Assembly (NCBI GenBank): GCA_010093685.1
Contig: MU006239.1
Span: 487,193 to 551,192, forward strand
DNA from: Ophiobolus disseminans
Taxonomy: Eukaryota > Ascomycota > Dothideomycetes > Pleosporales > Phaeosphaeriaceae
Length of the DNA: 64,000 nucleotides
Direction: 5' to 3'
Made by a program: the position numbers and the translations under genes. Shown here piece by piece: positions 11,704-23,039 of the stretch. Under the pieces are notes generated by a model that saw only the letters and a list, made by a program, of their open reading frames with translations, was not told the DNA's origin and did no database searches. How positions within the stretch are numbered: position 1 is the stretch's first letter; each line of letters opens with the position of its first letter.

Positions 11704-12552
11704 TCAGCGCCGCACCGCGGGCCAAGTCTGTCCCTCTCCTTGCAGCTGATACTTTGCACTGCTTGCCTCCACAGTTCCAGGCGGTGTCTTCAAAACTGCA
11801 AAGCAGCAGACTGCCACAAATGCCATCTCTGGGAGCATCGTCATCAGCAAATACGCTGTCGGACTGCCCTTCACAGCGTTCCACATCATATCCGCAGTGA
11901 TGACGAAGATCAAGCTGTACAGGACGCGGATGAAGAGGAAAGGCAGTCCAAATCCTACGCAAATAGCTAGCGTATAATCTTCCGCGTCGTATCGGCGTCG
12001 CTGCATCCAAAAGTACACCCACACGCCTAGAGTATAGAGGTAGATCAGGAAGAGTATCGCAATCCCGGCGCGCGACCACGGCGTAGGCAAGAGTCTGCCA
12101 TGCTCTTTCTTCGTAACGGTGACGAATCCACCGATGGAGATGCCGATATCGATCCACGTCAAGATTTGCGGAATCCAGAAGATCCGTTTGGGAACTACAT
12201 GCGCCGATTTGTCTCTTATCATGCTGTTAGCTTTTTGCGCTCATGAAATGCTTCAATCGCGTGGCACTCACATTCTGCCAAGCATCTCGAATAATGCAAA
12301 AATCAAGAGCAACACTCCCAAACTCTCGCACACGAATACTCCAGCCCACAGTCCGCTAGAGTCGCGATTGATGGTCCCGAGCATGCACCCAGCGCCCACG
12401 CATCGTATGAGCGAAAATCCGCCGAGCGTGAACCAGCATATGCGACGTGTCCAGCGGAAGTAGTATCCAACGAAGAACGAGGCTGCAAAGAGCACGACTT
12501 GAGCAAGGGCGATTGCGTCGCGATAGTGTATTTGGCCATCGCCGGTACCCAT
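11704..12552 (-). CDS. DUF7702-like multi-pass membrane protein, two exons
   Basis: Exons 12272-12552 and 11704-12223 join in phase through a 48-bp GTGAGT...CAG intron to give 266 aa. The start MGTGDG at 12552 is chosen over an in-frame upstream ATG because the family begins just before the first helix. About seven hydrophobic segments are visible, including ALAQVVLFAASFFVGYYF, CESLGVLLLIFALFEML, SRAGIAILFLIYLYTLGVWV and PEMAFVAVCCFAVL. The pattern of a short N-terminus, a conserved Arg-Cys-Val segment and an LLLI-FALFEMLGR helix fits the DUF7702 family of fungal integral membrane proteins of unknown function. It lies between the reductase and regulator genes and carries one copy of the shared 8-mer upstream. 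A transport, sensing or cyclase-like role is possible but not supported directly. Confidence 0.82.
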
Positions 12553-12802
12553 GGTGAGTTGTATCAAGGAAGCAACAAAAGTTGATGTAAAACGAAGAAC
12601 GTGATAATTTGCCAAGTAGTTGATTGTAAAATCGCAATATCTCTCTATTTGGAAATCAAGCCTAATCCAAGTCGCGTTCGTTGATGTGTATGTGAAGATG
12701 GTGAGGAAAGAGTGTGCCTGGCAAACAACGTCATTGTTGGATGACTGCGCCTCCTGCGCCCCGACTGCGGCGTTTCACAGTGTGGAGCGATCGATTCGAC
12801 GT

Positions 12803-12810
12803 TGGCTGAC
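12803..12810 (+). promoter_or_regulatory. copy of TGGCTGAC upstream of the DUF7702 gene
   Basis: A single copy 251 bp upstream of the DUF7702 ATG (12552), within the 758-bp gap to the end of the regulator gene. It continues the motif series described for this cluster. Confidence 0.45.
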
Positions 12811-13310
12811 AGGGGTGCAAATCTGTTCCGAATGGAGAAACAAAGTAAGGCACCCATCTTGGCGGGAGGGCAACGCCCCGGGGCCGGCTTGGCGCTTATT
12901 ACTTGAGCCTCATTGTGCACCCCACCGATGGATCGCGCGATCTCGCTGACATGGTGTACGAGCGGGGGGCCTGCCCAGGTGGTTGAGTTTCAGGTTCACT
13001 GCGATCATCGTATCGATGAATTGGGGGGCTGAGCGTAGGATTGGCGAGGCTGAAAGGCTGATCTCGACAGGGTCACACACGCCGATGATTGAGCACAGAA
13101 TGCGAACAATCGAAGCTTCGATCTTGAGGATTATGGTCGTATCTTATTGCAAGTCTTATAGTAGGAGTCTGATTCAACCCGACCGTCGCAACACTCCGGT
13201 CAGCCTGTGGAATGTCGCGTGGCACCTGTTCACTGTGCATGCAAGGCCACATTCGGTTTCTCGACAATTCAAAAATATTTACATTGGATTGAACTTGGCA
13301 GGCAAAGCGC

Positions 13311-14717
13311 TTAGTTACTCCACTGACTCCGTCGCCCATTGATCAACAGCGCCACAACAGCATGGCTAACTTTATCGCAATACAAACTCTCCGGCCCAGC
13401 AAGTTCCGTCAGCAACGACCAAAGCATGGGCGCCTTGTCCTGCACCACTATCTCCACCTCCTCAGGCAACGATGTCAGCTGCGCCATTGCACGGTCTTTG
13501 TCCGGATTCCTCCTGAGCTCGTGTAGCGCTGATAGATTGTCCTCTTGCATTCTTTGGTCAAGGTGGCGAGTGACTTCCTGCAACTCCTCGTCGTACACTG
13601 ACTTTGCATGCTCGGTAGCCGCCTCGTGAACGCCTCGCGACTCGTACCGCGGCCACGTCTTGCTGCTTGCGTGCAGGCTTTTCATGACGCGCGGGAGACG
13701 TCGAGATCGAGAGGCGCGTTGAGCCATCTCGGGCACGCTGGACTTTTCGAGTGTGCAGGTGTAGTATGTTGATGCCATGGTGTCGAAGTCGGGGAATTCG
13801 GCTTCGCGGCATGCGCCTAGGACTTTTGTGAAGCGGGCTGTGTTGTGGGATACTGCGTCATCCGGAGTTTCCTCAGGGATCAAAGGAGATGATCGTGTAG
13901 ATGATAGACTGTGTGCAGGCGAAGACGAGTTTGGACGGTCGATAGATGAGCTCAGTGACGGCCGGTTCGATGTCTTGGATGAGCTTGTGCTGCTCCGACT
14001 CCGATTCGATGCACGCTTCTCGACTCTATAATTGTGCGGGGAAGGCATGGATGTTACCGAGGAGGATTCAGCCCTCTTTTGTTGGAGAGGTGTTGGTTGA
14101 GGTAGCGACGCCGGATCCAGCATGAAAGCTGAGGTGCCATTCCGATCCATTGTAACGGCAGTGAGAGCTGGATCGACAAGCGGTGGCGCCGACATGGAGA
14201 ACATGCCTGGAGAAGGATTGCTCACTGCGTCGATGGACATCTTGAACTTGATTTCGTCCAGGTGGTATGGACATGGACCGGTCATGGGGTTGCAGGTACA
14301 ACTCTCCGGAAACCGAAACATGAATGCATTTGGATCGGGTTGGAAAGAAATCGATGCTGACAAGTTTTCCAGCAATGGGTCGAGTGTTGTGAGTGGGAAT
14401 GGATTTGAAGGAGCATTGGAAAGTGACACGTCCATGGAGTCCGACATCCCATCCATTGCCGCCGTAGAGGCGATGGATAGATCTGAGACGGAGCCCTGGT
14501 CGTTGGTCTGTTCGCGCGGGGAACTATTTGACTGCTCTTTCATTCGGCGGCCTGGCGGGAGTTAGCAATGAAAAGGTAACAGCAGTAGCAGCTTACGGTG
14601 GTTCTGCTGAGCAATGCGATTCTGGATCTTCCTCTTCGCTTTAGCTGCAGGACTTTGTGATCTCTGGTACTTTTTCTTTGGGCGTGTGTGTTGCGTCTTC
14701 TGATTATCGCGCGGCAT
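13311..14717 (-). CDS. bZIP-type basic-region transcription factor lacking an evident zipper, two exons
   Basis: Exon 1 (14597-14717) and exon 2 (13311-14551) join in phase across a 45-bp intron (GTAAGC...CAG) to 453 aa. The splice reconstructs the basic region KRKIQNRIAQQNHRRRMKEQ (28-47), with the N-x-x-A-Q-x-x-x-R core of fungal Yap/Pap1-type bZIP proteins. The stretch that follows is rich in Ser, Gln and Asp and has no heptad leucines, so dimerisation must use another region or the protein is a bZIP relative. A cysteine patch CTCNPMTGPCPYH lies about 60 residues after the basic region, then a long Ser-rich low-complexity stretch and a more helical C-terminal 150 residues. Such proteins often regulate neighbouring secondary-metabolite genes. 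As the last gene of the run it is the natural candidate for reading the shared TGGCTGAC motif. I see no copy of that motif in its own promoter. Confidence 0.85.
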
Positions 14718-17700
14718 GGGAGAAGCAATTACGGAAACATGGACGAGCTCTTCAGCAATCTGTTGGTGTTGGTGTAGTGAGGTGAACTTCTGCTCTTCTC
14801 AACCGGTCGTATAATAGTTTGGTTGTCAAATCGGGGCAAGAGTATGGTATGTAACATGTCTACACAAAAAGTGTAGCCACAGACGTCACCTACGCTCTGG
14901 AGGCCTAAGAAATAATCCCCGACCGAGACATGACATAACATGCCAAGAGCATAGGGGCGGAGAGTTGTAAGATTAGAATCTATGGAGTTGTAGAAATATG
15001 TAACGAGTAAATGCCCGAGCAATGCCGCGGTCTTGAAACATGCACGTACCTGCTGCTGGGTCGATCTGATCTTCACGTAAGCGTCCAACCGGTCGTGCTC
15101 GGCTAGCGACTCTTAGCATCAATGCGGCAGCTTACAGTAGACTAGCGTGCTAGAATATCTGCGCACCGTGCCGTCTGCAGCGCGAGAACTCACCATGTTC
15201 TTTCCTCGGACGCGCTCTTGGTGCGTCGTGAAAGCTGAGAAAAGAATGCGACACCCACATGTCTCTGGTTCCCGCGTTCTTAATGCATCAAGAGGCGCAC
15301 TGCCACGGCGCCAAGACTCAGGATTGCGCCCCTGGCTCTAACGACTCCTTTGGTGCGATACAACAGCGTGATCGCTCATCTGGAGAAGTGATCGCTCATC
15401 TTGAGGAGCTAAAAATATGGCCCATAATCTCTACCGGTATCGCGCAAGATGAAACGAAGAGACAAGCATCGGGAAGCCTAGCAAGATCAGACTTTGCACG
15501 CCCTCTTTGAGAATGGCTTCGGTAGAGATAGCATAGCGCGCCGATGCATGACACGGCGGGAGGCGGGAGACGTAGATTTGGGCGCTTGGTATGATCGAAT
15601 GTGCCTAGGTAGGTTTCAAATGTTGGGAACGCGGCGATCGTGACAGGAGTATTCGAACGACGCAGAAAGCCCTCACACTCGTATCCATACCTTACCCTCG
15701 GGGTTTAAAGCGATCCCGCGGCGCTGCGCTTGCCCTTTCTCTTGTGCTTGAAGCCTACAAACTTCAGCATCGTCAATTTTCACCTCTGACCACCCTGCTC
15801 CAGCGATTGTTTGTCGATTCTCTAGGAGCACTTCGATCGTTTGGTCGGTTCTCTAGAAGCACTTCGATCGTCTGGTAGGTATTGGATATCATCGTTATCA
15901 CGACCCGGCGGTTGCATTTGGGAAGCTGTGGGCGGCTCTGCTCTTGCGACCGTCCACACATTCATAGCGCTTCGAAAATAGCGACAGTTGGTGGCTAGCG
16001 GTGACAATCCATCGTAAGATTCAACGCCGCGCAATAATTACATCGCAAAGCGTGACTCGAGGAAGAGTGGCAGTGCAGAAACGATGCGATGCGTGTGGTG
16101 GGGGGGGGGGGGCTGAAGTGCGGGTGTCGCTTCAATGTTGTCCAGCGGTGAACAGGGCACGCTAACCTCGTTGCCTGCCACGTGCTTGCCGCCGTCAGCT
16201 CCTTGCTTGCCGCCGTAAACCTCGCGAGTCGGCACCGCCCCAGATGAACATTACCAACAACACCACCTTCCACAACGATATTCTGTCGCGCAGTATCGGC
16301 CCCGAACAAACCAAATACTCCAGAGCAAGCGCAGCGCTGCTCATCAATTGCTGCAACCGATGGCCGCTCTACAAGGCAGCATCCAATTCTGGCGTAGCTT
16401 GACCAATGCGTGTGCGATCTTTGTGGTTCTCGTTGGTGTAATTCTCCATTTAGAAACAAAAAGTCGATGGCTGGCATCACCTGCTTTTCCGTAACACCGA
16501 GTTGGAATATGCGCCGATCCCAACTCGAAGGCGGAAGTTGTGATTTGGAAACATTCGCGCATTTAATTGGGAGGAGATCGCCGATCTTCCCGAGATGGGA
16601 AAATGCGCGATCAGGTTGAGTACATTACGTGTTGAAGCGACCTTGTACACTTGAGGAGCATACTAAAGCAGGGCATTGGGTTTAGCAGCGTATGTTCTAA
16701 TTTGTGGCCAGCTCTAGCACGACGATGAGCGACGCTTACAGGCACAATTTGCACGCCTTAAGTGTAAAGTCGTTCCTTGCCCTACACATGGTCAGCACAG
16801 GGCCCAAATGTCTCGATATATCTATGCCATGTCGTGGGTTCTATCGCACTGTGTTCAAAGAGGCGCATGGGCTCGAGCAAGAGCTCTATTGATGGTGGGA
16901 AGAAACACGGTGTGAATGCGACGGCGCGAAGCACAACTCCTCTCCATGACATTGGACCAGCTCGAAGGCGTCTTTCTGGGAAAGCAATGAAAACTTCATA
17001 AGAGCAGTTTGTCGCATTTACTAATCTCCGCCCTCTTCGTAGCTGGGTATACCGCACTTCAAATACCGACTCAAGCTTATACTCTATCTGCTCTAGTAGG
17101 CTCGAATCGCGCGATTCTATCAGGAAGCTGAACATCAAGATGATCTGAAAGTACAGTCACGTTCGACTCTACAAGACCATCCCGATTCGAAACATTAATT
17201 GCATTTCTGCCCTAGTTACCATGAGGGTTACTTATGTTTTACTTATGCTAGATTCTTAGGTGTCGCCACTCATAACGCTCTACACGTCGCTCGATCTTTT
17301 GCAGTGAAGCCCTGTCAGCTGTGGAGCTTCAACAGCCCCTGTAAGATAAAGCAAAGTGCATGAAAGCGCTGACGCCTTCGGCCACCCTGGTCCGCAACAA
17401 CTCGTTTTGCTAAAAGAGTCTAACAGTGCATCGATTGAGAGTGCTCTGCAGTCCACTAGCTCTTTCTAGTAGCAAAGCTTCGAGGCTTATATGTTTGTTT
17501 GCAATACTTGTATACGCGATCGCGATGCCTGTCACCGCCCTCAGTAAGCCCCCAGACCAATGATGCAACGAAGGAGAAGATGCCATTCAAAGCCCTCCTG
17601 AGAATGGGAACACGTCACTGCAGCCTCCGAAAAGCATCCCCCTGTTTGTACCTGCTGCATCTCAACTAAACATAAGCAACGCTATAGACGGATCAATAGT

Positions 17701-20700
17701 AGCAATCCGGGTCCAAGGTAGCTACATTCCTCCAGCCAAAAGTTAGCATGTACATCTCAACGCGCACTTCCACAATCTTCAATTTCATGCTCATTACTAG
17801 AATGACATGCCTGCAGTCTTGCGAGAGCAGAACTGGGCTTTGCACACATTCATAGACGGTTGAGAATGCAATCTGTCGCAAACTTACTCGAGTAGTAGGA
17901 GCTTCAGCTGCACGACGGAGATGAGAACGCAAGCATATTCTGGCAACATTCTGAAGCTGATGAGCTATACAGTGTGCTATTTCACGCGCAAAACTTTATC
18001 TTTGATGTGCACAAGATTAGTAATAATGCCAAATGAAAGAGTAGTAAAACATCGTTGGTATTCGAGTTGCTCGTCCTCAATAATCACTCTCAAACAATCA
18101 TAAAAATTGTACAACTTCGAAACAACTTCTTCATTGTATATACTCGTCAGTACACGCTCTACAAGGGCTAGATAGTTTATTCCCGATTGAGAGTTGCGCA
18201 ATATTCGAGTAATTTCACTTTGGTGTCTTCTAAAGTTTCCCCGATGTTGACCTTTTGAGTGCGTAGATCTTCGTAATTAATTTCTCTTTGCATATGCGAG
18301 TTATTGCACGCTCTAGGAGGACAAGAAAATGCATTCCCGAGCATATGCTTTAGGATACCCATTCAATTTCGCGTCTGTCGGATCACAGGTATCAGTAGGT
18401 ACTCAGGTTGCCCAACGATGCCCAACAAGCCGACGCGATCCTACTTCGGCTCTACTCGTCTCAGATCATGTACACCTCCGTAGCACCCTCACGTAGCAAA
18501 GAAGAAAAAAAACCATCATCGAACCAGAATGCATTCATAGTTATTTCCTCTCATCACTAGTGAGCCTTCCAACAGCGTCCGTGTTTCTCGAGTTTTCCAC
18601 CCGTGAGTTCAGAGATATTTAGGATCGATCTCTCTCGGCAATTCGAAGAGGGTACCAACTCTAGAAGGCTAAAAACATGCTTTCCCAGGCACGTGCTAGG
18701 AACATTTCTTTATTCCAACCAACCGTCCCCAAGTGTGCACGGAGATATTCCAGCCGATACTATCATTATGTGCTTTTGAAGAATTAGTACACTACAAGTT
18801 CATACCTGTTCAGGATTATTTCCTTCTTCGCACGCATTAATGTGTATACGCTATGTAGAGTTGAAATAGTGCATTTCCGAGCAGGTGCGTGGTTAATGTG
18901 ATTGATTTTACTTTTTATTACTAACACTGTTATATTCTTACTCGCTTACTTATTTCTTGATCATCGTACGGGGTCAGGCGTCTTTGACGACAAGAGCGTA
19001 TTTTTAAAGCACTTTTGGTTGGAGAAATGCAGACTGCAGTATTAACGGGGACGCATAATATAAAGCTGCTAGCCTATTCTTAAGCATAATAGTAAAGAAT
19101 GTAATAACACGCACACTTTTGTTCTGTTGTGATTATTTACCTTTGCGCGTACTACGTGTAGTAGGACGTAGTATAGTGAAGTTTGAAGTCAAATCGAAGT
19201 GTTTCCCCTGCGAGGACGAAATTGTGCGAGAGTGGTCTATGGCAGCTGGAGGTGGCACGTTGAGGATGGACTTTAGCGGTGCGGTATTGTATTGCGCCCA
19301 TGTGGAGATTAATGTAAAGCCTGCTGCGGTGGCACAGTGAATAAATCTCTTAATACTTTGTGCACACGCGCTCGTAGTATGCAATGCCTCGACCTGCATA
19401 CATTAGGCGGAGCTATGATCGTGGCCTTGATGATCCAGTTCTTCATGATTTTGATCCGGGAACACAAGTCTATCTCTACATTCTCGTCGGTCAATGTGGC
19501 ATGACACCTGCGGGCTGGTGACCATGTATGCTTGAGCGGCGGGATCTGCGCAGGCGCATAAAGGAATGGGTGAGGTTCTCAACAGAGGGAGCGGCCTGTG
19601 GTACCGTGGGTACGGACTCTGAGCTGCGCAGGGGTTCTGCGCATGCCTGGTACTTCTTCGAGTTGTGTCTGATGATCCGTAGCGGCCTAGTAAGCGGATG
19701 CGTCGCGCTATAAGAACGGCGGACTTGAAAACCTCTGAGACGTGCAGATGGCCGTCACAAACGGCGACCACAAGGCTTTCGGCCTGTCTTCTGCAACGCG
19801 CCCTACGCTGCGTAACGAAGAATCGGTGTTCAATTATGTTGACGTGGTGGTGATGCGCTCAAGCAGCAAAGTCCGACAGCTTCAAACTCGGAACAATATC
19901 TGTAAGCGTTGCGCGTTGTAGTCATGGTAGTTGGGTTCGCGTGAGAACTGTTGACAATGTCGTTGCATGCGCTGGACCGTAGCTTGGGGGAGAGGGTTCG
20001 TCCGAGCAGGCCGAATCTTCGTCGAGAGCGCGGGAACAGGAAAATCGAGCAGCTCAAAAATTCGCTATGGCCATGGGTTTCGGCTAGCCACAGGTGCAGG
20101 CAACGTCGTCGCGATGTATTGCGCTCGTCTTCAGCAGACTTGAGGAATCAGTACATGCCTTTGCGATATGCGTGATCCGTGACGTACAAACTCCAACATG
20201 CTCATTCGTAGTCTTCGTATGCCGTCTGCTGTTGTGTTGTCTTCAGCCGCCATTACAGCCAGTATTGAAGCCGACCGTCGGCGGTTGGGGTCCGAGTCGG
20301 GTTCAAGGCTTTGCTAATGTTGAGTTTCGCGTCGCAATGGACATGCGCGTGCGGATCTTGCTCTGATTGCGACGTTACTTCGCACCTGCGCTCGAGCAAC
20401 AGGAGGCGCAACGTATGCGTTGCGGCCTGCGGGATTGGACCTTGGATATAGCTAGTCACAATTAGCAGGTCAATCATGGGTCGCTTCCGACGAGTTACTT
20501 GCCTGCGAGTGCCGTGCAGCCTCTCCCTTTCCGCTCCTACTAACACCACCTTCATCTGTGTGCGCTACCAATTAACCCATTCGCCTCAACTTATGACCCG
20601 GGTGTTCATGTCGCTTTTTCAAAGATGGCATGGTGTTGTATCGCTCCCACATGCATTGGGGAGGGAATCGCAAGCATTTGATGCGCGCTCGTTGCCGTCG

Positions 20701-21016
20701 TCGCTGTGCAAGGAAATCATGAATTGAGGAACTGTTCTCGCATTAGCAAAGTGTATTAATTTCGCTATAGCAGCAACAAAACTTAGCACGCGCATGCATC
20801 CATGTCCCTGAATCATGCATGTTGTTGGTGTGAGCGGCCTTGATGGTAGAATGCGGGTGCTGGGCGGAAGTCCGCGCGCCAAGAATCCCACCCCCGCTGT
20901 AGCGTGGACCTTGAAAAACGTTATCCCGGTCCAAGCCCAGCCAACGTCATGCCGATGCAGCTCCGAGCGACACGGCGCGTGGAGATGGACCCAACACTAG
21001 CCAGCCCACTAGCCCA
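14718..21016. other. 6.3-kb gene-poor region
   Basis: I see no gene I can support. Long stretches (about 16.6-19.1 kb) are AT-rich with short, stop-filled frames. Small local repeats include a GTGATCGCTCATCT duplication near 15369-15402, a roughly 33-bp tandem duplication containing TTCTCTAGGAGCACTTCGAT near 15815-15875, and a run of 13 G at 16100-16112. Frames at 19.4-20.6 kb are somewhat longer but have no motif and no consistent splicing. Confidence 0.55.
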
Positions 21017-21483
21017 ATGGCGCCCCCCATCATAGACCTCACAGGCAAGCACGTTGGGCGCCAGAACGCGCTCGATAGCTAACGTTCCTTGCAGATGAGC
21101 CTGACTCTACGATCCAACCATCACCATGTCTTCGTACCCGACCGCTTCCTCCCCCTCCTTCGCGTCCCAACACCCGCGCACAAGCACGCCTGCCCCAGCC
21201 GCCTCTCCGCACGCGCGACAAGCCGTCCACAGCATACAAGCGGCGCCTCGCCGAATGTCTCGGCGCAGAAGGGGCCATCGTGCATGATGTAGATATAGAT
21301 GCAGAAAGCCTCGGCATAAACGTCACGCAACCTCGCACAGCGGGACTGGCGCCGCCGCGCAGACTCCCTGTGGACGCGCCCGGCAGTCACGCGAGGGTCG
21401 CAAAGGATGTTGATACATGGCCGCCGATTCTACGGATCGCTGGCAGCCAAGAGAATGCTACGGAAATCAGGTTCTTTAAATGA
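21017..21483 (+). CDS. small Pro/Arg-rich protein, two exons joined by a GC-AG intron
   Basis: Exon 1 (21017-21044) encodes MAPPIIDLT and exon 2 (21095-21483) continues in phase with DEPDSTIQPSPC, giving 138 aa. The 50-bp intron starts with GCAAGC instead of GT, preceded by CAG, and has the branch site GCTAAC and acceptor TTGCAG. GC-AG introns normally show such a strong flanking match. The resulting start IIDLTDEPDS resembles the acidic SUMO-interacting-like starts seen in nuclear proteins. Residues 20-60 are rich in Pro and Arg; the C-terminal part contains YKRRLAECLGAEGAIV and DTWPPILRI. I do not recognise the family. Without the GC intron, exon 1 would end at a stop after about 21 codons. 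It may be a short functional gene or the remaining 5' part of a longer one. Confidence 0.6.
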
Positions 21484-22505
21484 ATGTGGGAATGAGGTTC
21501 GCACGACTTCGATGTTGCCATCCCGAAAAACCTAGACTTTCTAAAACAACCCTTGGAAGGATAGCCTGCATGCTCAAACCGTGAGATCCGATGAAGCTGG
21601 AATGGGCCTTGGAGAGGCAGCAGCATCCTGCTGAGCTTGTTCCAACGCCCTCGAAACATTTTTGAACATTCCCGCTTCTCCAATCTATCTTTCCCACATT
21701 CCGTTTTAATCTCTTTCCTTGTTTTGTGACTTACAAGGTCAAATGAACGCCGTAAGATATAGCATCACAACGCCGGGAGCGGCTGCATGTAGGTGGTTAC
21801 CTGGGCAGGAACCAACTCCGACATCTCATTCTCGAGAATTAGGTCGAATCGACGTCGATAGATCCTGCAATACATTGAAGATGTCGGGCAGCATGGAAAA
21901 TTGAAACGCGTGCATGGCGCCAAAGGTTCACTTTAAGCTCCGAAGGCAATCAAGATATGTCTTACAACCTTAATGTCATCAACAATACGCAGTATATGGT
22001 ATCATTCTATCCTTCGTTCCACTAGGTTCTCTCAATTCAGGTTCTTGCTACAGTGCAGCGATGTCGCCATATACGGTCCATATCTCCTCGACGGTTTGCT
22101 GGAACAGCGACGCACCAGCATATTTTCGCAGACATCTGCGCGCACGAAGATCCAAACTGCACAGGTACATGCGTACACTTTGAAGTCATCAACTTGCCAG
22201 GGCAATGAAGCACTCGTAGTACTTCCAAGGTTGAACCTTGGAAGTTGGCTACAATCTTCTTGCATGAAGATACATGTACCGGGTCAGATACGAAAGCTCG
22301 GCGTATCATTCTTTCGACAAGAGCTTTTCGAAACTGGATGTCCATGTTTGTCTCACTTCGCAAACACGTCAGCCGCTCTGGAAGATTAGCATGTCTCACA
22401 ATAAAGACAATGCATTACTACATATTAGCCACAGGTACACGTCACGGCCTTACGTTATAATCTTCACGGTCCCACACTACCTAGGTATCATTCACTGGAC
22501 ATACC
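21484..22505. other. intergenic stretch, no gene seen
   Basis: About 1 kb with only short overlapping frames on both strands and no recognisable motif. A near-palindrome CCAAGGTTGAACCTTGG sits at 22227-22243. Confidence 0.5.
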
Positions 22506-23039
22506 ATGTCCGAAAACGCCGAGCTACGCGCCGAATTTTTTTTTAGAGAAGACATCGAGTCCCACAAGCGAGAAAAGGAAAAGTGGAAAAACAGGGCGCA
22601 GCTCTGAAAAGAGCAGCTCAAAGCCGAACAAGCTTCCAGACAGCGATGGGATCGCACTGGGAAATACGCCAACACAATCAGCGCCTACGAAAAGGAGATA
22701 GCTACGGAAACAAGTAGCCATGAGTTCTGGAAGGGGAGGTACTGGATGCTATTTGAAGAGCTCAGCCGCAGGACAAGAGATAACGAGTACTACCGTCTGA
22801 GGCGAGAGGAGCAACGACAGGAGGATCGAGCAGCTATTTCCGAGGAGTACACTCGGCGTAGGATGGAGGACGAAGAGGTTATCCGACTGTTGAAGCAGCA
22901 GAATCAGGTGTATTTAGCGAGGCTTCAAGCAGCAGCGGTGGTGGGGATGAACATGTATTGTGAGAGGGAGGAGTTGCAGGCGCGGATACGAGAGTTGCGG
23001 GAAGAAGTAAAGAGGTTGGAGCGGGGTGGGAGAGAGTGA
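22506..23039 (+). pseudogene. coiled-coil protein gene interrupted by one in-frame TGA
   Basis: One frame runs from the ATG at 22506 to the TGA at 23037-23039 (178 codons) with a single internal stop, TGA at 22605-22607 (codon 34). Before and after it the same frame encodes highly charged helical sequence rich in Glu, Arg, Lys and Gln, ending with heptad-like EELQARIRELREEVKRLE. One C-to-T change at a CGA codon would explain the stop, in keeping with RIP damage elsewhere. A run of nine T encodes three Phe near the start. Translation could restart at the Met at 22746, leaving a 97-aa coiled-coil protein. No family is recognised. The 3' end lies about 300 bp from a solo LTR. Confidence 0.55.
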
